DNA of 64,000 bases. Source: Oceanobacillus bengalensis (GTDB taxonomy: Bacteria; Bacillota; Bacilli; Bacillales; Amphibacillaceae). Position 1 is the first letter of the stretch. The number at the start of each line of letters is the position of its first letter. Shown in pieces: positions 40,646-49,811 of this stretch. The position numbers and the translations under genes are program-made. The stretch is taken from the NCBI RefSeq assembly GCF_003628445.1, contig NZ_RBZO01000006.1, forward strand, positions 62,001 to 126,000, given 5' to 3'. Below the pieces are notes generated by a model that saw nothing but the letters and a program-made list of their open reading frames with translations, did not search any database and was not told the DNA's origin.

Positions 40646-41302
40646 ATGCTAAGTAAACAAGGATTTAATTTATGGGCAGATGAATATGACAAAACAGTCC
40701 AAGTTAGTGAGGAAAATAATTTGTACCCGTTTGCTGGGTATAAACGTATCTTGAATACTATCTTTAACGAAGCAATGCAAAATGAGAAATCCAAAATTCT
40801 TGATATCGGTTTTGGAACTGGTGTATTAACGAGTAAACTATACGAAGAAGGACATCAAATGGATGGATTAGATTTTTCTTCTAAAATGGTATCAATAGCA
40901 CAAGCTAAAATGCCAAACGCAAATTTAAAGGAATGGGATATATCTAACGGTTTACCAGATTTTGTATCTGAAAATAAGTATGACTCGATCATCAGCACCT
41001 ATACGTTACACCACCTAACAGACGAAGCTAAAGTACAGCTAATCAAACAGTTATTGCCTATACTTAACCAAAATGGAAAGTTACTTATTGGCGATATTGC
41101 TTTTGAAACAAGATCACAACTGAACAATTGTAGAAAAGACAGTGAAGGCTACTGGGATGAAGAAGAAATATACTTTGTTGCTGAAGAAATCACAGCTACA
41201 CTAGCCGCATTTTGCAGTTGTACATTTTATCCGATATCTCATTGTGGTGGCGTTTTTATTATCTCAGGAAGTGTCATGAATCAGAGGTTAACTTGTCAAT
41301 AG
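40646..41302 (+). CDS. class I SAM-dependent methyltransferase (YrrT-like)
   Basis: A 218-residue methyltransferase: NLWADEYDKTVQVSEENNLYP at the start is the YrrT-type opening, motif I is ILDIGFGTGVLTSKL, followed by MDGLDFSSKMV and YDSIISTYTLHHL. The substrate is unknown; YrrT of B. subtilis is tied to methionine recycling, but no such genes are near. The ATG follows TTAGGAGGT. Divergent from padR-chrA. An acetyltransferase gene follows after 52 bases. Confidence 0.9.
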   Translation: MLSKQGFNLWADEYDKTVQVSEENNLYPFAGYKRILNTIFNEAMQNEKSKILDIGFGTGVLTSKLYEEGHQMDGLDFSSKMVSIAQAKMPNANLKEWDISNGLPDFVSENKYDSIISTYTLHHLTDEAKVQLIKQLLPILNQNGKLLIGDIAFETRSQLNNCRKDSEGYWDEEEIYFVAEEITATLAAFCSCTFYPISHCGGVFIISGSVMNQRLTCQ

Positions 41303-41354
41303 GACCCTTTACTTTTAACCCGAGAGTGTTAGTTTTCCAAAAGGAGTTGGTTTA

Positions 41355-41849
41355 TTGCTAGAGACAACAAGTTGTATACTTACATTCGTACAACAAACAG
41401 ATTATGAGAATGTAAGACTTCTGTATATCAATGAAAAAGTTCGCAAATACCTTGGTGGCGTTATTGAAGAGAAGGGAATAATAATAAGATTTAACAAGAT
41501 GATGCAACCGACTAGAAATGCTTTCTACTTTACCGTTAAAGAAAAAGGGACTGACGCCTTCGTTGGTTTAGTTTCTTTTGATACACATCATGATGGCAAC
41601 TCCACTGAATTATCTTTTCAATTCCTACCAGATTATTGGGGAATGGGATATGCTACAGAGGTTTGTAATGCAATGATTGCGTTTGCTTTTAATAAACTAC
41701 AAATCAATACCCTTGTCGCTGAAACTCAAACAGCTAACATTGCATCATGTAGATTACTTGAAAAGATAGGAATGGAACTGCAAGAAAATGTTGTGCGATT
41801 CGGAGCAGAACAAGCAATTTATCGATTGATAAAAGAAGTTGATACATAA
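41355..41849 (+). CDS. GNAT acetyltransferase
   Basis: A 164-residue acetyltransferase, similar in layout to the RimJ/RimL type: YENVRLLYINEKVRKYLGG, then FQFLPDYWGMGYATEVCNAM with the acetyl-CoA loop and ETQTANIASCRLLEKIGM. Substrate unknown. The start is TTG at 41355 with AAAAGGAGTTGG upstream. Followed by a terminator, so methyltransferase and acetyltransferase may form one transcript. Confidence 0.85.
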   Translation: MLETTSCILTFVQQTDYENVRLLYINEKVRKYLGGVIEEKGIIIRFNKMMQPTRNAFYFTVKEKGTDAFVGLVSFDTHHDGNSTELSFQFLPDYWGMGYATEVCNAMIAFAFNKLQINTLVAETQTANIASCRLLEKIGMELQENVVRFGAEQAIYRLIKEVDT

Positions 41850-41907
41850 TTAAAAAACGAGTTAGTATGGAACTTATTGAAATTAAAATACATAACAAGT
41901 CTTTTAT

Positions 41908-41950
41908 GCTGGTTATCATTCGATACGAAATTGATAACCAGCTTTTATTG
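41908..41950 (+). terminator. Rho-independent terminator
   Basis: GCTGGTTATCA / TGATAACCAGC perfect 11-bp stem followed by TTTTATTG. Confidence 0.85.
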
Positions 41951-41986
41951 TACATAAGTTAGCTTGATTTCAGAAAACTCAAAAAG

Positions 41987-42029
41987 GTGACATCCATCAC
42001 AAAATGATGTATAGTTACCTAGGTAACTA
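41987..42029 (+). promoter_or_regulatory. marR promoter with overlapping 18-bp palindromic operator
   Basis: GTGACA, 17-base spacer, TATAGT (42010-42015). The perfect palindrome TAGTTACCTAGGTAACTA (42012-42029) covers the end of the -10 and the start site. A MarR dimer bound there would block transcription of marR and the MFS gene, a usual autoregulation design. Confidence 0.75.
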
Positions 42030-42049
42030 ATTCTAATGGAGGTTTTTTT

Positions 42050-42460
42050 GTGGTTCAATCGTTTTTTCAACGGAATTTACAATTTAACAGATCATTTAAA
42101 AAGAAATTAAATGAACAATTAATGAAGGTAGGTTTATATCATTCCCAATGGTCAATTATCTATTACTTGAAACAATTTGATACGACAACCCTTGTTGAGA
42201 TTAGCAACTACCTTGATGTTGAAAAACCGACGATTACAAGAACCGTCAATCGACTAGAAGAACAACAGCTTGTTGTTAAGATCCCTAGTGAAGATAAGCG
42301 TGAACGGAGAATACAGTTAACGGGTAAAGGTCTCGCGTTATACGAGGAAGCAAAACAAATTGTAGATGCATTTGAACGCTCACTACTTACAGGAATACCG
42401 GATGATGACCAGAAAAAGACAGTTGAAGTAATGCAACTTCTTCTCGAAAAATTAAAGTAA
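42050..42460 (+). CDS. MarR-family transcriptional regulator
   Basis: A 136-residue MarR regulator with the typical winged helix: LVEISNYLDVEKPTITRTVNRLEEQQLV and the wing KIPSEDKRERRIQLTGKG, flanked by dimerisation helices. It probably represses itself and the downstream transporter through the palindrome at 42012-42029. GTG start after TGGAGGT. The MFS gene starts 12 bases after its stop, so they are an operon. Confidence 0.93.
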   Translation: MVQSFFQRNLQFNRSFKKKLNEQLMKVGLYHSQWSIIYYLKQFDTTTLVEISNYLDVEKPTITRTVNRLEEQQLVVKIPSEDKRERRIQLTGKGLALYEEAKQIVDAFERSLLTGIPDDDQKKTVEVMQLLLEKLK

Positions 42461-42472
42461 GGGGGAGTTTTT

Positions 42473-43678
42473 TTGGCAAGAAAACCAAAATTATGGACAA
42501 AAGATTTTATTATGGTATCCATATCAAACTTTTTATTATTCATTTCATTTTATATGCTAATGGTGACATTAGCGGTTTACTCCATTGAGAACTTTCATGC
42601 ATCCCAAAGTGAAGCCGGCTTAGCCTCTAGTATATTTGTTCTAGGTGCGGTAATCGTAAGACCAATTGCTGGAAAGGTAATTGACACGGTAGGAAAGAAA
42701 AAGTTGTTACTTATTGGTTTATCTCTATTCTTAATTATGATGCTCTTATATTTTCCTATTAATAACTTAGGTCTATTATTCCTTATCCGATTTCTACATG
42801 GATTTTCATTTGGTATTAGTACAACAGCTACAGGGGCCATTGCTGCAGATATTATTCCTATGGCAAGACGCGGGGAAGGAATGGGATACTTTTCTACAAG
42901 TATGAACTTAGCGATGGCAATCGGTCCGTTTTTGGGATTATTTATTAGTCAACAATTTGATGGCTCGATGATTTTTATTACAACGACTATTTTCGCTGTA
43001 ATAGCCGTCTTATCAGCACTATTTTTGCATGTGCCACAGATAGAGCAGCGGAATGAAAACATACAAGTAGAGAAACGATTCAGGATAACCGATTACTTTG
43101 AAAAAAGCACATTACCAATCGCTTTGTTCGTAATGATTTGTGGCTTTGTGTATTCCAGTATCTTAACATTCCTAACAGCTTACGCCGAAGAGATTAATTT
43201 AGTTAATGCTGCAAGCTTTTTCTTTGTTATGTATGCAGTTTTTCTATTGCTTTCAAGACCATTCACAGGGAAAATGTTTGATATAAAAGGGGAAAATAAA
43301 GTAATGTACCCTTCGATCCTAATGTTTGGGATAGGCTTGGTAATTTTAAGTCAAGTAAACTCTGGGTTAGTTTTACTTATAGCAGGAGCAATTATTGGGG
43401 TAGGCTTTGGTACACTTCAATCAAGTGCACAAACCATTGCCGTAAATGAAGCAGAACGGCATAGAGTTGGATTAGCGACATCTACATTTTTCGTATTCTT
43501 TGATTTAGGTGTTGGAGTTGGTCCGTTTTTACTCGGATTCATCTTGCCTTTAACTGGATTTAGAGGAATTTATTTAGGTATGGCTATGCTTGTCTTCTTT
43601 AGTATGCTTGTTTATTATATCGTCCACGGTAAAAAAGCATCGAATAGACAGGAGCAAAACAACTCCATGGCTTCATAG
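42473..43678 (+). CDS. MFS drug-efflux-like transporter
   Basis: A 401-residue major facilitator protein with twelve helices. The loop 2-3 signature appears as GKVIDTVGKKKLLLIGL and the helix-5 GPFLGL(F/I) motif C of antiporters is present (MAIGPFLGLFI), which marks drug/proton antiporters. Substrate unknown; the MarR partner suggests induction by a toxic compound. Start TTG at 42473 follows AAGGGGGAG. Terminator downstream. Confidence 0.93.
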   Translation: MARKPKLWTKDFIMVSISNFLLFISFYMLMVTLAVYSIENFHASQSEAGLASSIFVLGAVIVRPIAGKVIDTVGKKKLLLIGLSLFLIMMLLYFPINNLGLLFLIRFLHGFSFGISTTATGAIAADIIPMARRGEGMGYFSTSMNLAMAIGPFLGLFISQQFDGSMIFITTTIFAVIAVLSALFLHVPQIEQRNENIQVEKRFRITDYFEKSTLPIALFVMICGFVYSSILTFLTAYAEEINLVNAASFFFVMYAVFLLLSRPFTGKMFDIKGENKVMYPSILMFGIGLVILSQVNSGLVLLIAGAIIGVGFGTLQSSAQTIAVNEAERHRVGLATSTFFVFFDLGVGVGPFLLGFILPLTGFRGIYLGMAMLVFFSMLVYYIVHGKKASNRQEQNNSMAS

Positions 43679-43698
43679 GTAAACATAATAAACAATTA

Positions 43699-43731
43699 GC
43701 GCATTCCCTCCATAAGGGAATGTGCTTTTTT
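43699..43731 (+). terminator. Rho-independent terminator
   Basis: GCGCATTCCCT / AGGGAATGTGC stem with a 5-base loop, followed by TTTTTTC. Confidence 0.92.
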
Positions 43732-43832
43732 CAAATAGAAATAGTCATATATACATCCTTTCATTGATAAATTGATAGTAGGTAAAAACAAATAGCGTAA
43801 AAAGACTTTCATCACATGAAAGGAGAAGATGT

Positions 43833-45161
43833 ATGCCTTCTAAGCTAAGCAAAGATTACTCGTTTTCAATTACACCAAAACAACCCTATATCGATGAAGA
43901 CATCCATATTCGTTTATCAGGTTGTGAACCAGGAGAAATCGTGACGATTAGAGCAAAAACATTGGATGATGAACATCAGCCATTTGCGTCTTTTGCCACG
44001 TTTAGGGCGGACCCAGAAGGAGTTATAGATTTAAGTAGTCAAAAGCCAATGAATGGTACGTATAAAGAAAAGGATTCGATGGGCTTATTTTGGTCAATGG
44101 AATATACTGGTAAGGGAAATAAGTTGTTTATTAAAACAACATCCTGTCCCATTACTACCTACTTAACTGCCGAGGTCGGGAAAGATGTTATTGCTGGTAC
44201 ACAGGTAACTCGCATGCTTGAACAGGAAACGATTCATAAGATTGAACTAAACAATAATGGGATAGTCGGCACATTATACCGTCCAAAAGCTTCCAATGCT
44301 TATCCAGCAGTAATCATTTTAGGAGGGTCAGACGGTGCGGTACATGAACAAGCAGCAGCCATGCTTGCATCAAAGGGGTATGTTGCACTTGCTTTAGCAT
44401 ACTTCGGAAGAGAAGGGTTACCTGAAGGACTGATCAACATTCCTCTAGAATACTTTGGAGGGGCAATAGATTGGTTACAACAACTTACCTTTGTTAACGA
44501 AAATAAAATTGGTGTTATCGGATTTTCTCGAGGAGCTGAAGTAGCTTTATTGTTAGGTTCTGTTTATCCTTCAATTCAAACGATAATCGCGGCATCACCA
44601 AATGGACTCGTCTTTTCTGGGATAAAGGATTATCAGCCAGTAAACCAATCCGCTTGGACCTATAAAGGAAAAGAAATTGCCTATTTTCATTCCAATTTAA
44701 AAATCCAAGATGTGCTAACTTTCTTCGGTGAATGGATGACAGGTCAACCAATTTCAAACCTTGACGCAACACTAAAAGCAATAGAAAACCGAAAAAAGGT
44801 TTATGCGGCACGTATTCCAGTAGAAAAAATAAATTGCCCGGTTTTACTTCTTTCTGGAGAAGATGACCAGTTGATTCCCGCTTCTAAATTTTCAAAAATG
44901 GTAGTCAGAAAGCTTGCAAATAAACAGTCTAAACATATATCTTTTAAAGATGCGGGTCACTTTTCTAGCTTTCCTTATGCATTGCCAAATATTCCAACAA
45001 ACGAACTTATCTCAAACCGTGCAAGAATGAAAATGACATTTGGCGGAAGCAAAGAGGCGAATAATAAAGCAGCAAATGAATCATGGCATCATATCGTACA
45101 TTTCCTTGATCAATATTTAAAAAGCTTAAATAATCCTGTGAAAATCTCCTACATGAAATGA
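43833..45161 (+). CDS. acyl-CoA thioesterase/BAAT-type hydrolase
   Basis: A 442-residue protein with the N-terminal beta-sandwich of acyl-CoA thioester hydrolase/BAAT (residues ~10-140; IRLSGCEPGEIVTIRA, MNGTYKEKDSMGLFWSM) and an alpha/beta-hydrolase C-terminal domain. The nucleophile elbow is GFSRGAE (Ser near 232), followed by LSGEDDQL and AGHFSSF for Asp and His. Serine instead of the Cys of bile-acid acyltransferases points to hydrolysis, as in thioesterases. GAAAGGAGAAG before the ATG. Single gene. Confidence 0.9.
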   Translation: MPSKLSKDYSFSITPKQPYIDEDIHIRLSGCEPGEIVTIRAKTLDDEHQPFASFATFRADPEGVIDLSSQKPMNGTYKEKDSMGLFWSMEYTGKGNKLFIKTTSCPITTYLTAEVGKDVIAGTQVTRMLEQETIHKIELNNNGIVGTLYRPKASNAYPAVIILGGSDGAVHEQAAAMLASKGYVALALAYFGREGLPEGLINIPLEYFGGAIDWLQQLTFVNENKIGVIGFSRGAEVALLLGSVYPSIQTIIAASPNGLVFSGIKDYQPVNQSAWTYKGKEIAYFHSNLKIQDVLTFFGEWMTGQPISNLDATLKAIENRKKVYAARIPVEKINCPVLLLSGEDDQLIPASKFSKMVVRKLANKQSKHISFKDAGHFSSFPYALPNIPTNELISNRARMKMTFGGSKEANNKAANESWHHIVHFLDQYLKSLNNPVKISYMK

Positions 45162-45280
45162 ACGTTTGGAAAGAGTAATCATTCTCCCGCTGGAATGATG
45201 TTCTTTATTACGTTGTTTGGATAAATACTTGTACATAAAAATCCATCTACAGAGAAAAATAGCGGATGGAGGTGGTAACA

Positions 45281-45433
45281 ATGAGCAAAAATTCAAAGAA
45301 AAAATTAAATGGAATGAGCGATGAACAAGCAGTTAGAGGTAAATTGTCCAAACAATTTGATCATGAATTTGCAAATGAACCATTAACACCAGAAGAGAAG
45401 TATAATAATAAGAAAACGAAAAAAAGACAATAA
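45281..45433 (+). CDS. SspO-like small acid-soluble spore protein
   Basis: A 50-residue polar protein resembling SspO (CotK): a basic N-terminus with KLNGMSDEQAVRGK in place of the SspO NGMNxAKxQGK stretch, then FANEPLTPEEKYNNKK near the FxNEPLTxxQxQNNKK end of SspO. SspO is made in the forespore and held in the spore core. The match is by eye and moderate. GGATGGAGGTGG precedes the ATG. A palindromic repeat follows the stop. Confidence 0.65.
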   Translation: MSKNSKKKLNGMSDEQAVRGKLSKQFDHEFANEPLTPEEKYNNKKTKKRQ

Positions 45434-45445
45434 GCTTTATTCATT

Positions 45446-45489
45446 GTGCCTGTTCGCTTTTCGACAAATTTCGAGGAGTGACAGGCACC
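45446..45489. repeat. GACAGGCACC palindromic repeat, copy 5 (both arms, left arm diverged)
   Basis: GTGCCTGTTCGC on the left and GTGACAGGCACC (45478-45489) on the right around TTTTCGACAAATTTCGAGGA. Lies between the spore-protein gene and the YkgJ-like gene. Confidence 0.8.
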
Positions 45490-45543
45490 GCTATTTGCTA
45501 TACAATGAATGGTGTGATTTTGTATAGCAAGGGAGCACTTATA

Positions 45544-46269
45544 ATGAAGCAGTTTCTTAGTTTAGAAGAAATACAAGCTAAATGTGAACAAATACAAGAT
45601 AATTATGAAATAGATGAAGACAAGTTTTACCAGATTATAGAAAAGTGGGCTGAGAGAGATAGCTCAGTTGAAGAAAAAATAGTATCTAGCTTCAGGGAAT
45701 TACTTGCAGTTGTTAGTACCGAAATGACCAACATGGAAGCTTCTGTTCAGATGGACGCTACGTGTAGACAAGGCTGTGCTTTTTGTTGCTATTTTCCAAT
45801 CATTGTTAGTGAGATGGAAGCGAAAATAATGAAAAAAGCGATTGAGAACTTTCCCGAAGAGAGGCGTATTGCTATCCAGGATCATCTATCAAACTATTAC
45901 CAAAAACACGGTGATAGGGTAGAAGAGATTACATCCCTTGATTTCAACGAAGATAATGACTTCAAACTTAAATATAGAAGAAGTCTTGTTCCATGTCCGC
46001 TACTGAATCCACAAACAAACCAATGTATGGCCTATGAAATCCGCCCAATTCCATGTCGAACATATGTGAATTACACGGATCCAACCGTATGTGAAGAGAA
46101 TCTAATGCCAAAAGAAACGGTCAGCTTTGAATTTTTATACGAACAATATATGGGTGTATTAAATGAATTTATGCAATATCTGTATGAAGCGGAAGATACA
46201 GCATTTATCACCTATCCAGATGATATGTATGCAAATGACTACTTGGTGAATTGGCTCAAGGTCTTGTAA
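45544..46269 (+). CDS. YkgJ-type zinc/iron-chelating cysteine-cluster protein
   Basis: A 241-residue protein with the CxxC-xx-CC cluster of the YkgJ/CxxCxxCC family: CRQGCAFCCYFPIIVSEMEA near residue 76, then LVPCPLL, CMAYEIRPIPCRTYV and a later Cys, eight or so Cys likely holding zinc or an iron-sulfur cluster. Function of the family is unsettled. The ATG at 45544 follows AAGGGAGCAC; an upstream in-frame start at 45478 lies inside the palindromic repeat and is rejected. Confidence 0.88.
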   Translation: MKQFLSLEEIQAKCEQIQDNYEIDEDKFYQIIEKWAERDSSVEEKIVSSFRELLAVVSTEMTNMEASVQMDATCRQGCAFCCYFPIIVSEMEAKIMKKAIENFPEERRIAIQDHLSNYYQKHGDRVEEITSLDFNEDNDFKLKYRRSLVPCPLLNPQTNQCMAYEIRPIPCRTYVNYTDPTVCEENLMPKETVSFEFLYEQYMGVLNEFMQYLYEAEDTAFITYPDDMYANDYLVNWLKVL

Positions 46270-46285
46270 TACTAATCCAATCATA

Positions 46286-46329
46286 AGAGAGAGGGACAGC
46301 ACATTTTCGTGTTTCCCTCTTTCTTTTTC
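46286..46329 (+). terminator. Rho-independent terminator
   Basis: AGAGAGGGA / TCCCTCTTT arms followed by CTTTTTCG, 17 bases after the YkgJ-like stop. Confidence 0.75.
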
Positions 46330-46409
46330 GTTCATAAATTCACATATAGTTCTTAATCTACATGTACAAGCATAGAATGATACCATCTACATTTTTGGAG
46401 GGCTATGTA

Positions 46410-47426
46410 ATGACAGTTGGTTTACTAATCATTCTATTCTTTGTACTTGTTTTACCATTTTTTGTAAAAATCGTTGAAAGGAATTTAGAAGTATTTTTAT
46501 TTTTGATGGGTTTACTGGCAGCGATCGTTAGTGGTGTTTTTGATAAGGAATTATTCCAAGTCTCACTGACAAACCCAATTAAAATTACACTTGCAGTCCT
46601 AGTCGCTGGACTACTTTTTAAATGGCTACAACAACCAATTGAAAATGCTATCGTAAAAATGAGTCAGGCATTAAATATTCGCCTATTTTTAGGGTTATTA
46701 ATTGTAATTCTCGGGTTTTTATCAAGTATCATTACGGCCATTATAGCAGCTATCATTCTTGTTTCTGTGATAAGCATCTTAAAACTTGATCGTAAGACAG
46801 AGGTACAAGCTATTGTCCTAGCTTGTTTCTCTATTGGTTTAGGTGCGGTATTAACACCAATTGGCGAGCCATTAGCAACGATAGCAATAAGTAAATTAGG
46901 GGAGGATTTCTCTTATTTATTTCATTTAATTGGGATGGAAATTATTGTTGCAATTATCGCAATCGGAACCTTTACATTCCTTTGGTTACAACCTAGTCAA
47001 AAAACAAATTCCAAAACATTTAAAAGGGAAACAGAGGGATACCATACAATCATCTTTCGTTCCGTTAAAATCTATTTATTTGTAATGGGCTTAACTTTGC
47101 TTGGGGCTGGATTTGAACCGCTTGTAAATCGGTATTTACTAGATTTAGATTCGTCTGTCTTATACTGGATAAATATTCTTTCTGCTATACTTGATAATGC
47201 AACATTGGCCGCTGCTGAAATCAGTCCAGAAATGAGTGCCGAAACAATTCGTTATATCATTCTAGGGTTAATTATAAGTGGGGGTATGCTTATTCAAGGA
47301 AACATTCCAAATATTATTTCAGCAAACAAATTAAGAATCACGAGTAAAGAATGGGCAAAATTTGCTGCACCATTTGGATTCACGTTGATGCTAATCTTTT
47401 TTCTCTATTTAAATATTTTCGGGTAA
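46410..47426 (+). CDS. DUF1646 membrane transporter
   Basis: A 338-residue integral membrane protein, about ten helices, of the DUF1646 family, which belongs to the ion-transporter superfamily. Conserved-looking points: IGLGAVLTPIGEPLATIAI and SAILDNATLAAAEISPEM, resembling the re-entrant loops of Na+/H+ antiporter-like carriers. Substrate not known; probably cation or anion transport. The ATG at 46410 has TTTGGAGGG upstream; the upstream start at 46362 has none. Confidence 0.88.
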   Translation: MTVGLLIILFFVLVLPFFVKIVERNLEVFLFLMGLLAAIVSGVFDKELFQVSLTNPIKITLAVLVAGLLFKWLQQPIENAIVKMSQALNIRLFLGLLIVILGFLSSIITAIIAAIILVSVISILKLDRKTEVQAIVLACFSIGLGAVLTPIGEPLATIAISKLGEDFSYLFHLIGMEIIVAIIAIGTFTFLWLQPSQKTNSKTFKRETEGYHTIIFRSVKIYLFVMGLTLLGAGFEPLVNRYLLDLDSSVLYWINILSAILDNATLAAAEISPEMSAETIRYIILGLIISGGMLIQGNIPNIISANKLRITSKEWAKFAAPFGFTLMLIFFLYLNIFG

Positions 47427-47497
47427 AGGTCATAAAAAAAACCAGGAGAACAACTCAACGAAGTAGTTCCATTTTTATGAAAGAACATTTTAATTAA

Positions 47498-47539
47498 CAG
47501 ACCAAATCGCATTGTGACTTGGTCTGTTTCATTTCTTTT
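47498..47539 (+). terminator. Rho-independent terminator
   Basis: CAGACCAA / TTGGTCTG stem followed by TTTCATTTCTTTT; about 70 bases after the DUF1646 stop. Confidence 0.75.
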
Positions 47540-47649
47540 ATATGTAACTTTCTAGAAACGATACTATTGATAAACACCATATAGCCAAATATTGAAACAT
47601 TTTTCTAAGTAAATCGTATGTAATGGTAATAATAAAGGAAGGGAAGTTA

Positions 47650-47880
47650 GTGATCATTATTAAAATTATTTTAGCAATTGTTGTTTTATTATTATCTGGT
47701 TATGGATTATTCAACCCAAGTATAGATATGACGTCTATTACGTTGTTATTACTAGGAGCATTACTATTAACGATGGGGAGAGAAGAAATAAAAAAAGAGA
47801 AGAAAACGGTTGGTTACTTGTTGATTATAGTTGCCTTTTTTAACATATTTGTCTCCGTTCAAGACTTTTTATTGAGTTAA
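47650..47880 (+). CDS. DUF3953 (YczI-like) small membrane protein
   Basis: A 76-residue protein with three hydrophobic segments and the family core LLLLGALLLTMGREEIKKEK and the late helix LLIIVAFFNIFVSVQDF. Function unknown. Start GTG at 47650 after AAAGGAAGGG; an upstream ATG at 47623 includes that ribosome site and is less likely. Confidence 0.85.
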   Translation: MIIIKIILAIVVLLLSGYGLFNPSIDMTSITLLLLGALLLTMGREEIKKEKKTVGYLLIIVAFFNIFVSVQDFLLS

Positions 47881-47955
47881 CCCGTGCGGAAAGAATATCA
47901 ACTCCGTGTCCTTTAACAAGTGTCACATCTACTAAACATAGGAATATGACCAAAC

Positions 47956-47997
47956 CCCAAAAACGCTAGGATCCATTCAAATCCAAGCGTTTTTGGG
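47956..47997. terminator. bidirectional terminator
   Basis: CCCAAAAACGCT / AGCGTTTTTGGG perfect 12-bp stem, with the T-run as part of the stem on both strands; sits between convergent genes. Confidence 0.85.
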
Positions 47998-48028
47998 CGC
48001 TATTTCGTTTTGATAACGTTACTTCTTT

Positions 48029-48496
48029 TTACGATTCAACGTCCTCATTATTCACTCGTCTAAAACCTTCCTGCTGTAGGTAATCCGCAGCTGCGTTATA
48101 ACTAGCGTACGTTCCATCTAGCAGGTCACCAGCATAAATATCCCATGTGTCATATTCATGAATAAGTGTTAAGATTTGTTTCTCACTGTTTATCCACGCT
48201 TCTTCAAATACTTTAAATTCAGAAAGAGAAGCAATTGCTTGTGTAATAATCGTTCGAAGTTCCTCTTCTGTGAAATCTCGAATATTTGTCATACCTTTTT
48301 GATCGGTTTGATAATCTCCATCAATGTTTTCCGCATAGACAAAGCCGTTTCCATTCGGGTGCAGGTGATACACGACTATCTTCTTGTCAAAGATGCTTTC
48401 TTCATAATGGAAATTCACTCTTCCAAGTGATATATCATTTCGTTTTAACTCCGGAAAGGATTCAATAATTGTAAGTTTCTCTTCAAATGTTAGCAT
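48029..48496 (-). CDS. hypothetical protein, 155 aa
   Basis: A soluble acidic protein, N-terminus MLTFEEKLTIIESFPELKR, with a central beta region (VVYHLHPNGNGFVYAENI) and a helical C-terminal half with ASYNAAADYLQQEGFRR. I cannot place it in a named family but it has a conserved-looking layout. TTGGAGGTACC on the minus strand precedes the ATG. Divergent from the SDR gene. Confidence 0.8.
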   Translation of the reverse strand: MLTFEEKLTIIESFPELKRNDISLGRVNFHYEESIFDKKIVVYHLHPNGNGFVYAENIDGDYQTDQKGMTNIRDFTEEELRTIITQAIASLSEFKVFEEAWINSEKQILTLIHEYDTWDIYAGDLLDGTYASYNAAADYLQQEGFRRVNNEDVES

Positions 48497-48633
48497 GGTA
48501 CCTCCAAGTTACGTATGTTTAAAAATTCCATTGCCTATTATACCACTAATTTTTTCTAAAATACTATAGAATACCTTTATATGAATTCTGATGGTGTATA
48601 ATAATGGGAGAATAAAAGCAGTTGAGGTGGAAA

Positions 48634-49425
48634 ATGAATCGTTTAGCAAATAAAAAAATCGTTATAACTGGTGCTTCCTCAGGAATTGGTGAAAAGGTTG
48701 CTTTTAAAGTTGCGGAGCTTGGGGCGCGTCCAATATTACTAGCGAGATCAAAAGATAAGTTAAAAGCAATTTCCGATAAAATTAACAAAGATGCAAATAT
48801 AAATAGTACGTATTATCCACTTGATGTAGGTGATTTTGCTGAAGTAAATGTAGTATTTAAGCGAATAACAGAAGAAATTGGTCAAGTTGATATCCTTCTG
48901 AACAATGCTGGATTTGGTATCTTTGATTCTTTTCATGAAGCTAGTTTGGGTGACATAGAGAGGATGTTCCATGTAAATGTTCTCGGAATGATGGCATGTA
49001 CAAAAGCTGTTCTTCCGTCGATGATCAACGAAAATGGCGGGCATATTATTAATGTTGCCTCTCAAGCTGGGAAGCTCGCAACACCTAAGTCAAGTGGGTA
49101 TGCTGCAACAAAACATGCAGTTTTAGGCTTCACCAATACCCTGCGATTGGAGCTTTCAGATACAAACATTTTCGTTAGTTCCGTTAACCCTGGCCCGATT
49201 GAAACAAGTTTCTTTGACATAGCAGATAAGAGTGGAAACTATGTGAAAAACGTCAAAAGATATTTGTTAAAACCTGATCATGTAGCAGAGCAAATAGTCC
49301 GTTTAATGCAAAACCCAAAGAGAGAGCTAAATTTACCACGATGGATGAATACAGGCAGTGTACTCTATAATCTACTCCCAAGCATTTCCGATAAAGTAGT
49401 TGGACGTTTTCTCAACAAAAAATAA
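48634..49425 (+). CDS. short-chain dehydrogenase/reductase (YqjQ-like)
   Basis: A 263-residue SDR oxidoreductase. The coenzyme loop TGASSGIG is at residues 12-19, NNAG near 90, and the catalytic triad is Ser (VASQAG) with Tyr156 and Lys160 (YAATK). The substrate is unknown; the C-terminal LNLPRWMNTG part matches YqjQ-type members. The ATG at 48634 has GAGGTGG upstream; an in-frame TTG at 48622 would overlap it. Followed by the GC-rich repeat region. Confidence 0.93.
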   Translation: MNRLANKKIVITGASSGIGEKVAFKVAELGARPILLARSKDKLKAISDKINKDANINSTYYPLDVGDFAEVNVVFKRITEEIGQVDILLNNAGFGIFDSFHEASLGDIERMFHVNVLGMMACTKAVLPSMINENGGHIINVASQAGKLATPKSSGYAATKHAVLGFTNTLRLELSDTNIFVSSVNPGPIETSFFDIADKSGNYVKNVKRYLLKPDHVAEQIVRLMQNPKRELNLPRWMNTGSVLYNLLPSISDKVVGRFLNKK

Positions 49426-49574
49426 GCTGGATAGGACCTAAATAACACCTCCCACCCGAGAGACGAACGATTATAGAATACCAAGCTTAGAATGTTAACT
49501 TACTGTACCTTAATATTACTCAAGAGTTTATATAAAGTGTTGATTTCTTTAATTCAGTATAGTGAGAAGTACGT

Positions 49575-49697
49575 CGTTCCGGAAACACACTTCGCTTTCC
49601 GCAGGCGGCTGGTGAGCCTTCTTCGTGCTAACGCACTACGTAGTCTCACCTAGACCTATCCTCCCGTAGGAGTCTACGTGTGTTTCCTCCACTAAGC
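49575..49697. repeat. GC-rich intergenic repeat, copy A (inverted relative to copy C)
   Basis: Begins CCGGAAACACACTTCGC and ends TGTTTCCTCCACTA; its reverse complement aligns along nearly its whole length with 57697-57815 (TAGTGGAGGAAA... AGTGCGTTAGCACGA... GTGTTTCCGG). Internal stems GTGCTAACGCAC and the end arms could fold into RNA hairpins. No plausible gene. Confidence 0.75.
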
Positions 49698-49811
49698 TCC
49701 TGCTCTATTTGATTTCAACTAAAAAAATGCTGCTTTCGCGAGGGAAATCTACCCAAAACGTGACTCTGTGTTCGATAGCTTTAATAACATCTAAAGCACT
49801 TAACATAGCGT

